Source: Lichtheimia corymbifera B2541 (lineage: Eukaryota > Mucoromycota > Mucoromycetes > Mucorales > Lichtheimiaceae). From it: 50,696 nt of DNA. The DNA lies in contig JNEU01001038.1 of NCBI GenBank assembly GCA_000697475.1, forward strand, positions 1-50,696, written 5' to 3'. Under the pieces are notes generated by a model. The model had not been told where the DNA came from. It saw only the letters and a list, made by a program, of their open reading frames with translations, and did not search any database. Shown piece after piece: positions 1 through 11,140 of the stretch. Numbering within the stretch: position 1 is the stretch's first letter; every line of letters starts with the position of its first letter. The position numbers were made by a program, and so were the translations under genes.

Positions 1-2374
1 AAGGTTGGGACCAGTGGCATCGGGACCGAAACACCAGATCTTACGGGCCTCAGTAACATCCCACTCATACTTATCAGCAAGGATACGAGCACGAGCCTTG
101 AAATCATCCTTAGGACCAATCTTGCCAGCTTCAATTTCGTTAGCAAGCTCATCATCCAAGGGAGCAGCACGCATGTAGATACGGTTGTGCTTGTTGGGAG
201 ACTTGGACAAACAGTCCATGGAGGACTCAGCAGTGACAGTCTCACGGTATTGGACAACGGGGTCACCAGTGCGGATAGGGACTTGAGCGTGATCTTCTTC
301 AAGATCCTTCAAGATAATTTCCAAGTGAAGTTCACCAGCACCAGCAACAATGTGTTCACCAGAGTCAGAGGTGTAGGTCAAGACACAAGGATCGGACTTG
401 GCAAGACGCTTAAGACCTTCAACAAGCTTGGGCAAATCGTTGGCGTTCTTGACATCAACAGCAACTTGCACGACAGGAGAGACAGAGAACTTCATGACCT
501 TCATGTTGTGAGCAGACTCGGAGGTGGTGATGGTACCAGACTTGACCAAGAATTGATCGACACCAACGAGACCAATGATGTTACCAGCAGGGCAGTCATC
601 AATGGCTTCAGTGTTACGACCCATCATAAGAACGGTACGTTGGATAGACTTGATAGCCAAGTCGTTCTTTTGACCAGGAACGTAGTTAGGACCTTGGATA
701 CGGACCTTAAGACCAGCACGGATGGTACCAGAGAAGACACGACCGAAAGCGTAGAAACGACCCTTATCGGAGGTAGGAACCATCTTGGAGACGTACATCA
801 TAAGAGGACCGTTGGGGTCACAGTCACGGATACCAACAGCGCACTCATCATCAGTAGGACCCTCGTACAAGTTGACAACACGGTACTTTTGGGCAGTAAC
901 AGGGGAAGGCAAGTGGATACAGATCATTTCCAAAAGGGCATCACCAGCAGGCAAGAACTTGCGCATGACAACCTTAAGAAGTTGCTTGCCTTCAAGATCC
1001 TTCTCTTCGTTGGTAAGCTTGATCTCGAGCTTCTCCAAAAGGGTAGCGGTTTGGTCCTTCTTGAAGTTCATGATGGAGTCGAAGATACGGTAGATGGGGT
1101 CCAAAACGAACATGTTGAAAGCACGGTCCAATTGCTTGCCATCAGCATCAGTGCCCTTGTTGGTCCACTTCTTGGTCTTGGGGTTGAAGTAGCTCTCACC
1201 CCAGAGACGTTGCATCATCTTTTCCTTGTCAACACCGAACTTCTTGGAGTAACGGACAGCGAATTGACGAAGAGTGAAACCCCAACCGTGAAGACCGGAA
1301 GCGAAAGCAACGGTACCCTTCTCAGGATAGACTTGGACATCACCAAGAGCTTCATCAAAGTAGGTGGCAATGATGACGTTGACGGATTCGATGGTACGGG
1401 AGAAAGCCTAAATAATGAAATAAAAAATGAATAAAACCATTCATCATTTGTAAACAAGGTATATATATATATATATACATACGTTGTAGAGTTCTTCCTT
1501 CTCCAATTGCAATTCGAGCAAAGCACGATCGATCTTGTTGATGACGATGACGGGCTTGATACGCTCACCAAGGGCCTGACGCAAGACGGTCTCAGTTTGG
1601 ACACAGACACCTTCAATACAGTCGACGACAACAAGAGCACCATCAGTGACACGAAGGGCAGCAGTGACTTCAGAAGAGAAATCAACGTGACCAGGAGAAT
1701 CAATCAAGTTGATCAAGAATTCGTGGCCTATAATGTATATTGGTGAGAATCGATCATGCTTTATAAGCAAACAACAACATACCATCGACCTTTTGGCCCT
1801 TGATTTCCTCAACATCCTTGGGATCAGCCAAAGGGAAATACATGGAGATAGCAGTGGACTTGATGGTAATACCACGCTCTTGTTCATCCTTACGGGTATC
1901 CATGAAACGAGTTTCACCAGCACGACCGGCAGAGATAATACCAGCCTTGGACACCAAGGAGTCGGTCAAAGTCGACTTGCCGTGATCGACGTGAGCAATG
2001 ACGGACATGTTACGGACATTGGTAACTTTGTCCTATGGGAAAAAAAGGTGAGTAAAGCTGCTGCGGATGCTTATCAATGGGCTGCATTCCAACTTACCAT
2101 CAAACCACGGATCTCCTCAACAGTAAAGTTCTAGATGAATGAATCATAGCAAATGAGACGACTGTTTGGTGTTGTTAGAGAAGAGCTTTTAGACACTTAC
2201 CACTATTCATGACAAGCAATAAACAAAACCAGCCAATGTGGGAAAGAGAGAGAATAGAGTTTGTTAGAAAATCATTCCCACACACATTCATCCAAAGGAC
2301 CCGTGATCCATCCATCAACAACAGATGCAATCCAAGATGCCTTTTTGATGTATTCGACATGTTCACTTACCCAT
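1..2374 (-). CDS. EFT1/EEF2: Translation elongation factor 2 (EF-2), 5' part; gene runs off the left edge
   Basis: GTPase that moves the ribosome by one codon during translation; cytosolic. About 647 of the usual ~840 residues are inside the window; the C-terminal ~195 residues (including the diphthamide histidine) lie beyond base 1. Model, minus strand: 2374-2371, 2202-2201, 2130-2098, 2032-1783, 1727-1483, 1407-1. Visible motifs: P-loop [10 protein letters not shown]2 [10 protein letters not shown]3 DSPGHVDF, G4 [10 protein letters not shown]. The expected N-terminus [15 protein letters not shown] is obtained only if ATGG (2374-2371) joins a 2-nt exon TG (2202-2201) and then AAC TTT ACT at 2130. 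Introns are 168, 70, 65, 55 and 75 nt. The start lies only 135 bp from the stop of the upstream transporter. Identity is certain; the microexon is inferred from frame and splice signals. Confidence 0.97.
1460..1478. repeat. (TA)n microsatellite in EF-2 intron 5
   Basis: About nine alternating TA dinucleotides just inside the donor end of the last visible EF-2 intron (1482-1408). Simple-sequence repeat, no function inferred. Confidence 0.9.
2201..2202 (-). other. Predicted 2-nt microexon (TG) of EF-2
   Basis: Read on the minus strand, a CTAAC branch-like site and a pyrimidine tract lead to the first available acceptor GAATAG (AG at 2204-2203), followed by TG and at once by a strong donor GTAAGTG (2200). 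The upstream exon ends ATGG before donor GTAAGTG (2370). The three pieces give ATG GTG AAC, that is Met-Val-Asn, the conserved EF-2 start. Skipping the TG gives Met-Glu-Leu-Tyr-Cys-stop. Confidence 0.75.
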
Positions 2375-2509
2375 TTTGACTTGATTGAGATGCGAAGGGA
2401 GTGAAGGAAGGAACTTCTTGGTTGCCGCCGTATCTCCCCTCCTCTTGCTCGATCGTGCGGACAACGAAAAAATCCGATCGCCCCCTTTTTGCCCCGTTCC
2501 GTCTCCAAA

Positions 2510-3542
2510 TCATGTCGATTTACGCCGAGGTGCCTTGCTATAAAGCACGGTAGCACATATCACCATCATTGCTCCCATCATAAAAAACCATGACGGTTCA
2601 AAATCAAGGAAATAAAAACTGATTGCGCTTGACAATATGATGGATACACTGGTAGCAAACGCTTTGGAGATGTTATCTATCATCATCATCACCATCACAA
2701 CAAATAAGTGTTAGCCAATATATGCACGTGTCCTCCTTTTTTTTGCTGCACCCACCTGCATATTTCACCACCATCGAGACCACAAGACCACCTAAGGCTT
2801 GGTTAAAGATAACAAGCCATGTAAGCCAATGATATCCAACAAAGAATCCCTGCTCCATCACGCGAGACCCATCATTTGTCGCCATAGCCACCACTGAAAA
2901 CACTAATGCAAATACACCGAGCTGTAAATTGCGCACCCACATGGATGTGGTGGTTCTTTTCAAAAGGCGTTCAAAATAGCATCCTGCAAATCCTGAAGAC
3001 ACGCAGCTTGCAAGTACAGCCACAAGTCCCAGTAATGGGTTTTCGCTTGTGGATGTCTCTAGCGTTTTTTGTTCCACCTGTAGCTGCACAAGTGTGACTC
3101 CAACCATGAGCAGCACGAGGGCAATCCATTGGGTAATGTCAATCGTACGTCCGAGAAGCACAATCGAAAATACAGCCGTAGATAGTGTCTTGAGCTGGTA
3201 GGTCACTTGAAATGCTGCTGCTTCCAGATTGCTCAAAGCCACGTACAACCAATTGTTCTGCAGTGCATACAATCCTGCTGGCACAGCCATTTTTAATGCT
3301 TCCTTGCTCAACACGTCGTGTCGTATGGCATGTCTGAAACGGAGTGGCTGCTCAAGATATAATGCTATCAGGCATACAATCATCTTGATAACTTCCGCCA
3401 TCACAACAGCCGTCGATGCAATATACATTGGCTCATCATCATCCGGCTTGGCAGTGCGTGAGTATCGCAACATGAGCACCAATGCGGTATTTTGTGCAAC
3501 CAAGATGCCAAGTGCCAATTGTTTACGAGTGGCGCCATGCAT
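2510..3542 (-). CDS. SLC35A-family nucleotide-sugar transporter (UDP-galactose/UDP-GlcNAc/CMP-sialic acid type)
   Basis: Antiporter expected in the Golgi or ER membrane, exchanging a nucleotide sugar for the matching nucleoside monophosphate. Two exons, 3542-2756 and 2676-2510, with a 79-nt intron; 317 aa. Family signatures: QNNWLYVALSNLEAAAFQVT, TYQLKTLSTAVFS, GFAGCYFERLLK, FNQALGGLVVSMVVKYADN, and a tail with FATSVSIILSSAISFY. About ten hydrophobic segments. I chose the ATG at 3542 (MHGATRKQ) because it begins where the family begins; an in-frame upstream ATG exists at 3806 but would add a poorly conserved leader lying next to the MLH1 stop. Substrate cannot be decided from sequence. Same strand as EF-2 and MLH1, with independent transcription likely. 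Confidence 0.9.
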
Positions 3543-3799
3543 CGTTCTTCCTACTCCTCCTCTTTGCTCTATATTATACGAACAATGTAAACCGTGTTCT
3601 TTATGCTCATCATCTTGGTAGTAACTACCTGATATTATCGTTGCGTTACGTATACTGGTTGGTAACATTCGCTCTTTGTTACGAAACATAGAAAGAAGAC
3701 ATGCATGCATGGGGTGTTTGAATTTCTGCTGCACTAGAATAAATTCATCTTTGTTTACATTGGACAACAACAAAGTTACATGAAACATGGGATGTCTAT

Positions 3800-6708
3800 C
3801 TAGCAACGTTTAAAGATCCTGAACAAGGCACTCAGACTCGTCAATGGTTTAACATATCCAGCTTCAGCATTGGCTACATGCTCTGGCGCCACGAATTGGG
3901 ATGTCTTGAAACTTGGGAAAATGAGATGTTGCACTTGCCATCGGTATTTTTCATGCTCTTGTCGATACTGTCGTTTCTCGGTCTCGGAAGCTGCTGGTAG
4001 TTCCAATGGTGGTTCAGCGCTATAAAAGATGGCAAGCTCACGTGCAACACCATCAAAGCATTTCTCCTCGTTCACCCAATCAACCTGGAAAAATAAAATA
4101 AATGAGCCTACATGGTATGTATCCCTCATTATTTATATCCTTTTACCTCGGTGCCCAGCCGTAATAAAAAGAGTGGCAGTTTGTCCATGGTTGGAATATA
4201 GCCTTTGAGCAGCATGGGTAACTCAATGAGATAGCCGTCAGATGCAATCTTGACACCAAAGTGATCATAGAGCAAATCAGCACGTGATACCAGCATGTTT
4301 GTGATTTCCTAAATTGCTTTCATGGTAAGCATACATTCATTGTAATCAACAACGATGATCCACAACATACCCCTGCCACATGATCCTTCGATCCCAATTC
4401 AGGCGGTAATGTTCCTTTGTGTTCCTCGGTATCCAATGCAATCATGATACAATCAAAGACCACCAGTGGTATGGTAAGTTTGAGTCGTCCAAAGTTGCTG
4501 AATTCTGCGAGTACCACTTGATAAAAGAGCTCTTCACTATACGACCGATGTTATTCATTCTGATGGGGTATCTTCCTTTTTCCTGAACATACCTGAATAC
4601 TGCATAGTTGATGAGATAGAGGTCGCGCATATGCTGAATGAGTGCGAGGGTATCATCGATACAACCAACAAACGTATGATTGCTCAACACGGTTGTCAAA
4701 GCTAGTTTTATATCATGTCAGTCATCTCTAATCGGATATCATTCAAAGGAAAACTTACTATTGTGCTTTGAACGGTTCACTGCTGCCCTTAATCTGTCAA
4801 TGCTTTTGATCCTCACAGTAATCCTTGGTCTCTTTGTGACGCGCGTTTCAGTTGATCTATATGAGAGGTAAGCGGATGGTCTTCGTTTGATATTCGGTAT
4901 ATGGTCACGTACGGTTCTTGAACAATATCCATAGGTTCAGGATGGCTGCTGCTGCTGCTGCTTGATTCAGCTAGATTGCTCACTTCTCTCGGACTCGAAA
5001 TGATCGATCGTCGCTGCACATAGGTATCCAAAGTTTTGGCTCTGCTGTCGGTTCGCACCATGTTGTACGCTGCCACCTTTTTGCCCTTATCAGATCCTAC
5101 ATGTTACATACCATGAGTGGAATAAATATCATTATTTGAATAAATGTCATACTAGGAGAATCCTTTTCAGGAACCGGAGGTGCTCCAGGAAGTGCAGTCT
5201 AGAATAAGAGAGGGTTATCAGGGCATCTATTACACTACAAAGATCTTGAAGAACTTACCTGGGTATAGAATGTACGTGAATAATTGGCGTTTTCAAGTCG
5301 CTCTTGCATTGTTTTTGTGATTGCATCCACAATTCTGTCTTCATTAAGCAACGTCACCTAGAATAGCGAACCTATAATCAGCCAATGTGTTTTCTTCCCA
5401 TACATGAATATGCGCTCACCTCCCGCTTGGTTGGATGAACGTTAACATCCACATTCCTTGGATTCACTTCCAGACTCAAGTATACAAATGGATGGCCGCC
5501 CTTGGGTAGCAGTAGTGCGTAGACGTCGTCAATTGCCTTTTTCAAGCTTGAACTTTCCACTGAGCGATCTATCCATGGGTGTATAAGTATGCTTCAAGTA
5601 CGAATGGCACCCAACTCACTTACGGTTGATGAACAATAAGAATCGCATGCGCTTCTCGCTATAATCAGCACTTGTGATAAGACCAGTCATTTTGCAACCC
5701 AATATCGGATAATCCTCTTCCACTGACAACAATTCATTCGCCACCGTTGATCCGTATATCAGTCGGATGGTATCCTTGGCATTGTTTGTGGTGCTAGTTT
5801 GGATATCTGCAGTCGTGGCATCACGCTAGACCAGGAAGGGAAATCAATAACAGTAAAAGACCACAGCTTGCATAAATAAATAAGCACGTACCTTTTTGCA
5901 TGTAAATCCTACCGAAGAATTATGGATGGCATATCTGCCGACAACATCCAGGATGCGGTTATATTCTTCGCTGGGTGACTTGAAGGACTTGAGTCGCGTA
6001 GGCATATCGTAAAAGAGATCTTCGGCCTTGAAATCATGATTAGTATCCTCATTACGAGACAAAATGAATCCGTTGCTTACCATGATTTGTGTACCATCAT
6101 TGCCAGCACAAGGCCTTGGATCACCATTCATTTCACCATCAGTGTAAGTTGCTCTAAAAGTATGAATGCGTATATAAGAATTTCATTGTTCTCCGAAGTG
6201 GGGATGGGACTTACTTGAACGCGGCTTGAGAACCACGCGTCTTGGTCGTGATTGTGAGATGGGCCACGTGTGATATACTCGCTAATGCTTCACCACGAAA
6301 ACCATAGGTGCCGATTTGTTGTAAGTCATCGTATGTTCTGAGCTTGCTTGTCGTATGGCGTCTGCAAACAATGGGTAGATCTTCACGCTAGAATAATTGA
6401 CAAGTCATAAATGAATACACGTTCATGCAATGCTTTTGCAAAGACTTACTCGGATACCATGGCCATTATCATGTATCTGTAACAATTTCAATCCACCATC
6501 TTTGGCAATGATACTGATATTGGTAGCACCAGCGTCGAGCGAGTTCTCGATCAGTTCTTTAAGAGCACCGGCTGGTCGTGGAACGATCTGTTGTCTCTCC
6601 ATGAGCAATAAAGCCATTGACGCATTCGTTGAAGAGAGTACATGCCTCACCAGCAGCAATGCGGTTGATTACTTGAGTATCGAGAGGTCGGATCTGTGGT
6701 ATGTCCAT
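3800..6708 (-). CDS. MLH1: DNA mismatch repair protein MLH1 (MutL homologue)
   Basis: ATPase/endonuclease partner subunit of MutL-alpha and related dimers; acts in the nucleus after mismatch recognition by MSH dimers, and in meiotic crossover. Fifteen exons, 693 aa: 6708-6646, 6587-6450, 6387-6215, 6153-6081, 6026-5892, 5825-5624, 5568-5420, 5357-5259, 5198-5153, 5096-4913, 4856-4759, 4701-4593, 4536-4371, 4308-4147, 4084-3800. GHKL ATPase motifs: [28 protein letters not shown]; transducer motifs [16 protein letters not shown] and [13 protein letters not shown]; linker is short and serine-rich (ESSSSSSS). C-terminal dimerisation domain has [21 protein letters not shown] and ends FKRC, matching the family FERC end whose last Cys reaches the partner's metal site. 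Slightly shorter than yeast or human MLH1, mainly in the linker. Intron 1 is a GC-AG intron. Shares a head-to-head promoter with the nucleotidyltransferase at 6934. Confidence 0.96.
6588..6645 (-). other. GC-AG intron 1 of MLH1
   Basis: Exon 1 ends IAAGE (..GGT GAG) and exon 2 starts [15 protein letters not shown]1 family length is kept exactly (IAAGE-V/I-I-x-RP). The only phase-0 junction uses donor GCATGT right after GAG and acceptor CAACAG; the intron is 58 nt. The nearby GT dinucleotides give the wrong phase with every available AG. Confidence 0.75.
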
Positions 6709-6933
6709 ATTATGTGTGTGTGTGTGTGTCTGTGTGTGTATATAGTGTATTGATGCAAGGGAGTGGGAGGGAGAGGAGAGCGGTCTTTGACCAAAAGAAG
6801 AAAGGGGCTGCTGCTGCTTTGACGCACGACAACTTCTTAAACCAGACTCACACACACACAAGCTAATTCTACAAGGCCGACTTGGCTCGACGCAAACACA
6901 CTCACACACATTCACTCGCCCCCCCAACCTCCA
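6709..6933. promoter_or_regulatory. Divergent promoter between MLH1 and the nucleotidyltransferase gene
   Basis: Only 225 bp separate the two ATGs. Next to the MLH1 start is a TG/CA dinucleotide repeat (about 6712-6740), and further CA-rich runs lie at 6849-6859 and 6895-6908. No clear TATA box for either gene. Shared control is an inference from the layout. Confidence 0.55.
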
Positions 6934-9517
6934 ATGAGAAAGGAACTCCAAATCAATGATTGCACACTACGACAATGGCCAAGTGACCGTACCATATTGG
7001 ACCAAGTCAAGGGATTCGTGCGAACAGCTGGCAATGTATACAATTCGCCTCAACTTGTCAGCGTGGAATTCTTGCACTGTCGAATGATGCAGGAGAATCC
7101 GTCACGTTGTTATGCGTCGCGTATCAAGCAACACAAGACATTGAAACGGTTCCTGGAGACACAATATATGTGGGGATGTTTGGGTGACGACTTGACTGAC
7201 TCACTTGACTGGGGATACGAGATCTTTGAATCGAGCGTGGAATACATCAAGGATCCTCGCTATGCACAGGGCATCTTGCCTCATCTCAACATGATAAGAA
7301 AAGGATCACCGAATGGAGCACTCTTAGTATCCTATCCAAGCATCTACAGCCATCACTTTCTTCCAAGTATTCGTCAAAAGTTCTGGAATGGTACACAAAA
7401 AGCGGCATCATCGCCAGCAGATCGTCTTCATGCAGTCTATCATGCCAGTTGTGTTCGACCCTCACCACCATCACGACAACAACAACAACAACCACAACAA
7501 CAACCAGCCACTCCTTCTTCTGTCACTGCCGTTGTCAATGGCAACTCATTACTACCATCTCATACCCCATCATCATCTTCATCGTCATCCAATGCACCTC
7601 GTCGTGCTATTCATATCCCGTTATCTTGGGCAACAAAGCTCTCGAATGAAATTGATACACATTTCAAGGTAAGCTTGTGGGAGACAGGTAATAAGAGCGG
7701 CTCATCTCATGCCTATAACAGGCATCCATACCCAATGAAAAAGTGGCAACAAAACGTGAGAAGCTTGTCACAAAGATCACCAATATGCTTCGAGAAGAGT
7801 TTCCGGATATGAACCTACGTGTTGAAATGTTTGGGTAAGTGCAGTAATAGTATCACAATTCCTATTTGCTGACTGATATGTATCTAGCTCATCGGCCAAT
7901 GGACTTGATTTTAAGCACTCTGATCTCGATTTATGCATCATTGTACCTCAACTACAGCTGCAATTGGACAAGATATACAACATTGGACGTCTATCCAGGC
8001 TGCCTAATTCATACTACAACATGCGATTCCTCAGAAAGAAGCTCAATCAACTCGGGATGAGAAATGTGGAAGCTGTACCCAATGCATCGGTTCCTATTTG
8101 CAAGTTTGAAGATCCGCGATTGAATATCAAATGCGACATCAATACAGCTAATGATATGGGTGTGGAAAACTCAAAGTTCCTTCGCACCTATGCACTCTTT
8201 GACCCAAGAGTTCGTCCTTTTCTATACGCTCTCAAACACTTCACCAAACGTCGCCATATCAACAATGGTAAGATCATCCTCCTTTTTTTACATACATGGT
8301 GATTTATGATATCTATCTTTAGCTGCCAATGGCACACTCAGTAGTTACACCTATGTCTTGATGGCTCTCTTTTATTTGATGCAATGCGATCCACCAGTCA
8401 TTCCGAACCTGCAACGGCTTGATACTACGGGTCATCGATGTCACATTTTAACATGCCGTTCCTATCAAGGAAAAAAGAAGCTCACGGTTCACAAGAAGCA
8501 AGTTGTTCAATTTGATGTGTCCTATCATACGTGTGTCACGGCTGTCAATTCACAAGCTGAAATGCAACAAACGATTGGAAAAGCGACAGGCTGGTTTGTC
8601 AAAAACAAGCAATCTGTGGGCGATCTCTTGGTGGGATTCTTTGCGTATTATTCAGAGCAATTCAGTTTCGGGCGAAATGCAATATCGTTATCTGAAGGAG
8701 CACCTATACAACGTCGACCAGCATGGCACAATCATGAAATTGCTGTACAGGATCCATTTATCAAAGATCGTAATGTTGCGTAAGTGGAACTATGTTGGGA
8801 TACAACATTGTTTATTAATATAACATTAGGGCTTCATGCAAAGGAACTGGTTTTATGGCAGTATTGGACGAATTCCACCGTGCTCACCAAATGTTGACCC
8901 AAGGCCATTCATTCGCTGATGTCTGTATCAAACCAGAGGATGAACCTCGCCGCAAGCAAACCGCTATCAGATCATCATCATCATCGTCATCATCTCAGAG
9001 ACGCGATCAGAGACTCGAAGACGCCGCCCAAAGATTTGATGCGAGATTACAAGCAACACGATTCATCTTGGGCAATCATGATTTTGATGGACTCGAATCC
9101 GAAATTCCAGAATACGAGTATGACAGAGACGAAAGGGAGGCTCTATCCGCTCTCATGACCCAAATGATGAGTGGCATGAGAATCGAAGACCTAGTGACGT
9201 ATAATCGCTATCCCACGACCCTCCCTTCAAGTGGCCATCAAGCATCACTCACACTTGCTGGTTTTGATCCTTTTGATCGCTTGGATTTACAGTCTGCCGT
9301 AGACCCTTACGGTGCGGTTGCGGATGTTGAGCGCGTTTATTCAAAACACGGCGAGATAGAACTACGCGTGCTTGTTGATTTGGATGAAGATTTGGATGAA
9401 GACGAGCTACCTGAAGAACTCGAGTTTGAAACGGTGATCTTGGAAAGAGTTGGCAGAGTGAAACGGAAGAAAGGAAAACTTGTAGCTAGATATGAAGCAA
9501 GCGATTTTCTGTTTTAG
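6934..9517 (+). CDS. Non-canonical poly(A)/poly(U) polymerase (Cid1/TUTase type, DNA polymerase beta superfamily)
   Basis: Expected to add nucleotides to RNA 3' ends. Five exons: 6934-7668, 7722-7834, 7888-8267, 8323-8779, 8830-9517; 790 aa. Catalytic GS and DxD: FGSSANGLDFKHSDLDL with Asp ~295 and ~297; third carboxylate likely Asp ~366 (KCDINTAND). The PAP-associated part carries SYTYVLMALFYLMQ and the typical DPFIKDRNVA. Unusual ends: about 245 residues precede the catalytic core, with a Gln/Ser low-complexity segment (~180-225) after a predicted folded region I do not recognise; after NVA about 230 acidic, low-complexity residues follow. UTP versus ATP preference cannot be read here. Divergent from MLH1. 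Confidence 0.88.
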
Positions 9518-9793
9518 TTGTTTTGAGCTACAATCATATCATAAAAATGGTTTTGAACGTGTTATCCACGAAAGATGTATAGAGTGCTGGTAGTGCATTA
9601 TCAACAATGAGCCAGAAACATAATCATCACATATAAAGATAGTGTTGTTGGATTCTTTGTAAGAGTGATATACAACAATGAAAAATTAACAAAGGCGATC
9701 CCTCCTGCCATGAATAGTCATGTGACCAAAATCATCCCACGCATCCGTCCCAAAACACCAGCGCAGTATCCCCCCTCTTCTTTTATTGCTATT

Positions 9794-10237
9794 ATGCCGG
9801 ACGTTAACTTGAACGATGAAGTGAAGAAACGACACATTGTCAAACCAGTACGTTTTTATTTATACGAAGCATACATTGTCTCATTGGGTTGTCTTAGATA
9901 AAGGTGTTTGATCCTGACACGATCGATTGGGAATGTCCTTTTTGTGAACCACCTGCTTTGAGCTTCAAGTTGCCACTCAAAGACGAGCCAGCAAAGAGAG
10001 AACAAGTCAAAGTGATCATATCAGCCCACTTGCAGCAGCATCGACAAGACCTATTACAAGCCCTTAATGAACGAACCAAGGTACGTCTAATATGTGTGTA
10101 CTATCACAAAGGCAGGAGCACTGAATGGGTAAACTTGTTTATAGGGCAAGATGAAGATTGGAGAAGATAGGACAAGGGCGTCATTGTTATGGATCGATTC
10201 AACCATCCCTGATTACGCTGCATTTTACGATTGTTAA
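9794..10237 (+). CDS. Small protein of unknown function, 109 aa
   Basis: Three exons, 9794-9847, 9898-10080, 10145-10237, with good splice signals (GTACGT..TTAG; GTACGT..ATAG). The protein starts MPDVNLNDEVKKRHIVKP, has a single CPFC motif at about residue 31 and an amphipathic stretch (HLQQHRQDLLQALNERTK), and ends DYAAFYDC. No signal peptide or membrane segment. The preserved frame across two introns supports a real gene. An in-frame TTG/ATG extension upstream exists but looks like leader sequence. I do not recognise the family and assign no function. Confidence 0.6.
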
Positions 10238-10453
10238 TACCCCAAAACACCTTGATGAAGATCTTACAGCTTGCTTTTATTCAGTAATCGCACATGTCCA
10301 TATCATAAAATAAATTGTACAAATCATATCACCGGTCGACAACATAGCTAGCATCAGAAAAAAAAGAGCGTCGATAAAAGAATACATATACCATGAAGAG
10401 GCGACAATTGAAAATGGAGAAGGAAAGGGCATAGTCACTATTGGTGGGGTGGG

Positions 10454-11140
10454 TTATTCTTGCCTACGAGGCATAGAATGGACGAGTTCTTGAATGTGTG
10501 CTTCCAAACGCTCAATGCGTGCTTCCAATTGCCGAATTTGGAACATGGCATCATCCACTGCGAGTAGCAATTCTTGCTCAAGATCAGATTGCGTGGTGGT
10601 ATTGTTTCTTGTAGTCATGAATGAGGTCACGGCAACAGCTGATGGTATCAAGAAATCCATGATGGCGCTATGTTGTGTCGATGTTGGCGAGGATGTGGAT
10701 GATGTAGAGGTTGAAGATGGTGGTCGTGGTGACTGGGATTCATGCTGTTGATCGGTTGAAGGTGACGAAAGCACAGCCAAATATGAGCTACGTATAGAAG
10801 TCAATGCAATACAAATGCTATTCCAATGACCATTGAGTGATTGAAGCTCGTTCTCATATCGTTGTAATATCTGTTCTCGAGATGGTTGCGGTGGATCTTG
10901 TGTAGATGGACGCCTGGGTGGTGTTGATCCCGACGCATTAGCTAAAGTGCCATATCGTACTCGGCGCCGCAGAGCATGTGTCAATTGCATAAGAGGTCGT
11001 TGGTTGAGGTTAGCAAGCAATCTTGATAAGTGATCCTGTTGTGACATTGGTCCTTGGTTTCGGGGACTGGCGTCGCTTTCAATCATGTCTTCTTGCTGCT
11101 CTTCATCATTGACCGAACTTATAGTTCTTTCATCATCCAT
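10454..11140 (-). CDS. Unrecognised Ser/Pro/Gln-rich protein with C-terminal coiled coil, 228 aa
   Basis: Single-exon frame. Start taken at MDDERTISSV (11140); a longer frame begins at 11188 but its first 16 residues look non-coding. Acidic N-terminus, a basic patch ALRRRVRYG, then Pro/Ser/Thr-rich sequence around residues 135-165, a short hydrophobic stretch (IMDFLIPSAVAVTSFM) that could be a weak membrane or packing segment, and a C-terminal helix with heptad pattern (ELLLAVDDAMFQIRQLEARI). No catalytic motif seen. Convergent with the 109-aa gene, 216 bp between stops. Confidence 0.5.
   Translation of the reverse strand: MDDERTISSVNDEEQQEDMIESDASPRNQGPMSQQDHLSRLLANLNQRPLMQLTHALRRRVRYGTLANASGSTPPRRPSTQDPPQPSREQILQRYENELQSLNGHWNSICIALTSIRSSYLAVLSSPSTDQQHESQSPRPPSSTSTSSTSSPTSTQHSAIMDFLIPSAVAVTSFMTTRNNTTTQSDLEQELLLAVDDAMFQIRQLEARIERLEAHIQELVHSMPRRQE

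Noticed and set aside
187..1434. 415-codon plus-strand frame
   Set aside because: It is the antisense shadow of the EF-2 exon on the minus strand; codon bias keeps it open. The EF-2 reading has strong family motifs, this one none.
3800..4129. Separate small gene downstream of MLH1
   Set aside because: The frame contains the family-typical VDW...CFDG...FYS and final FKRC, so it is the last exon of MLH1, not its own gene.
7449..7672. Thr/Asn-rich frames over the CAA/CAT repeats
   Set aside because: They are alternative frames of the Gln/Ser low-complexity segment within the nucleotidyltransferase exon 1.
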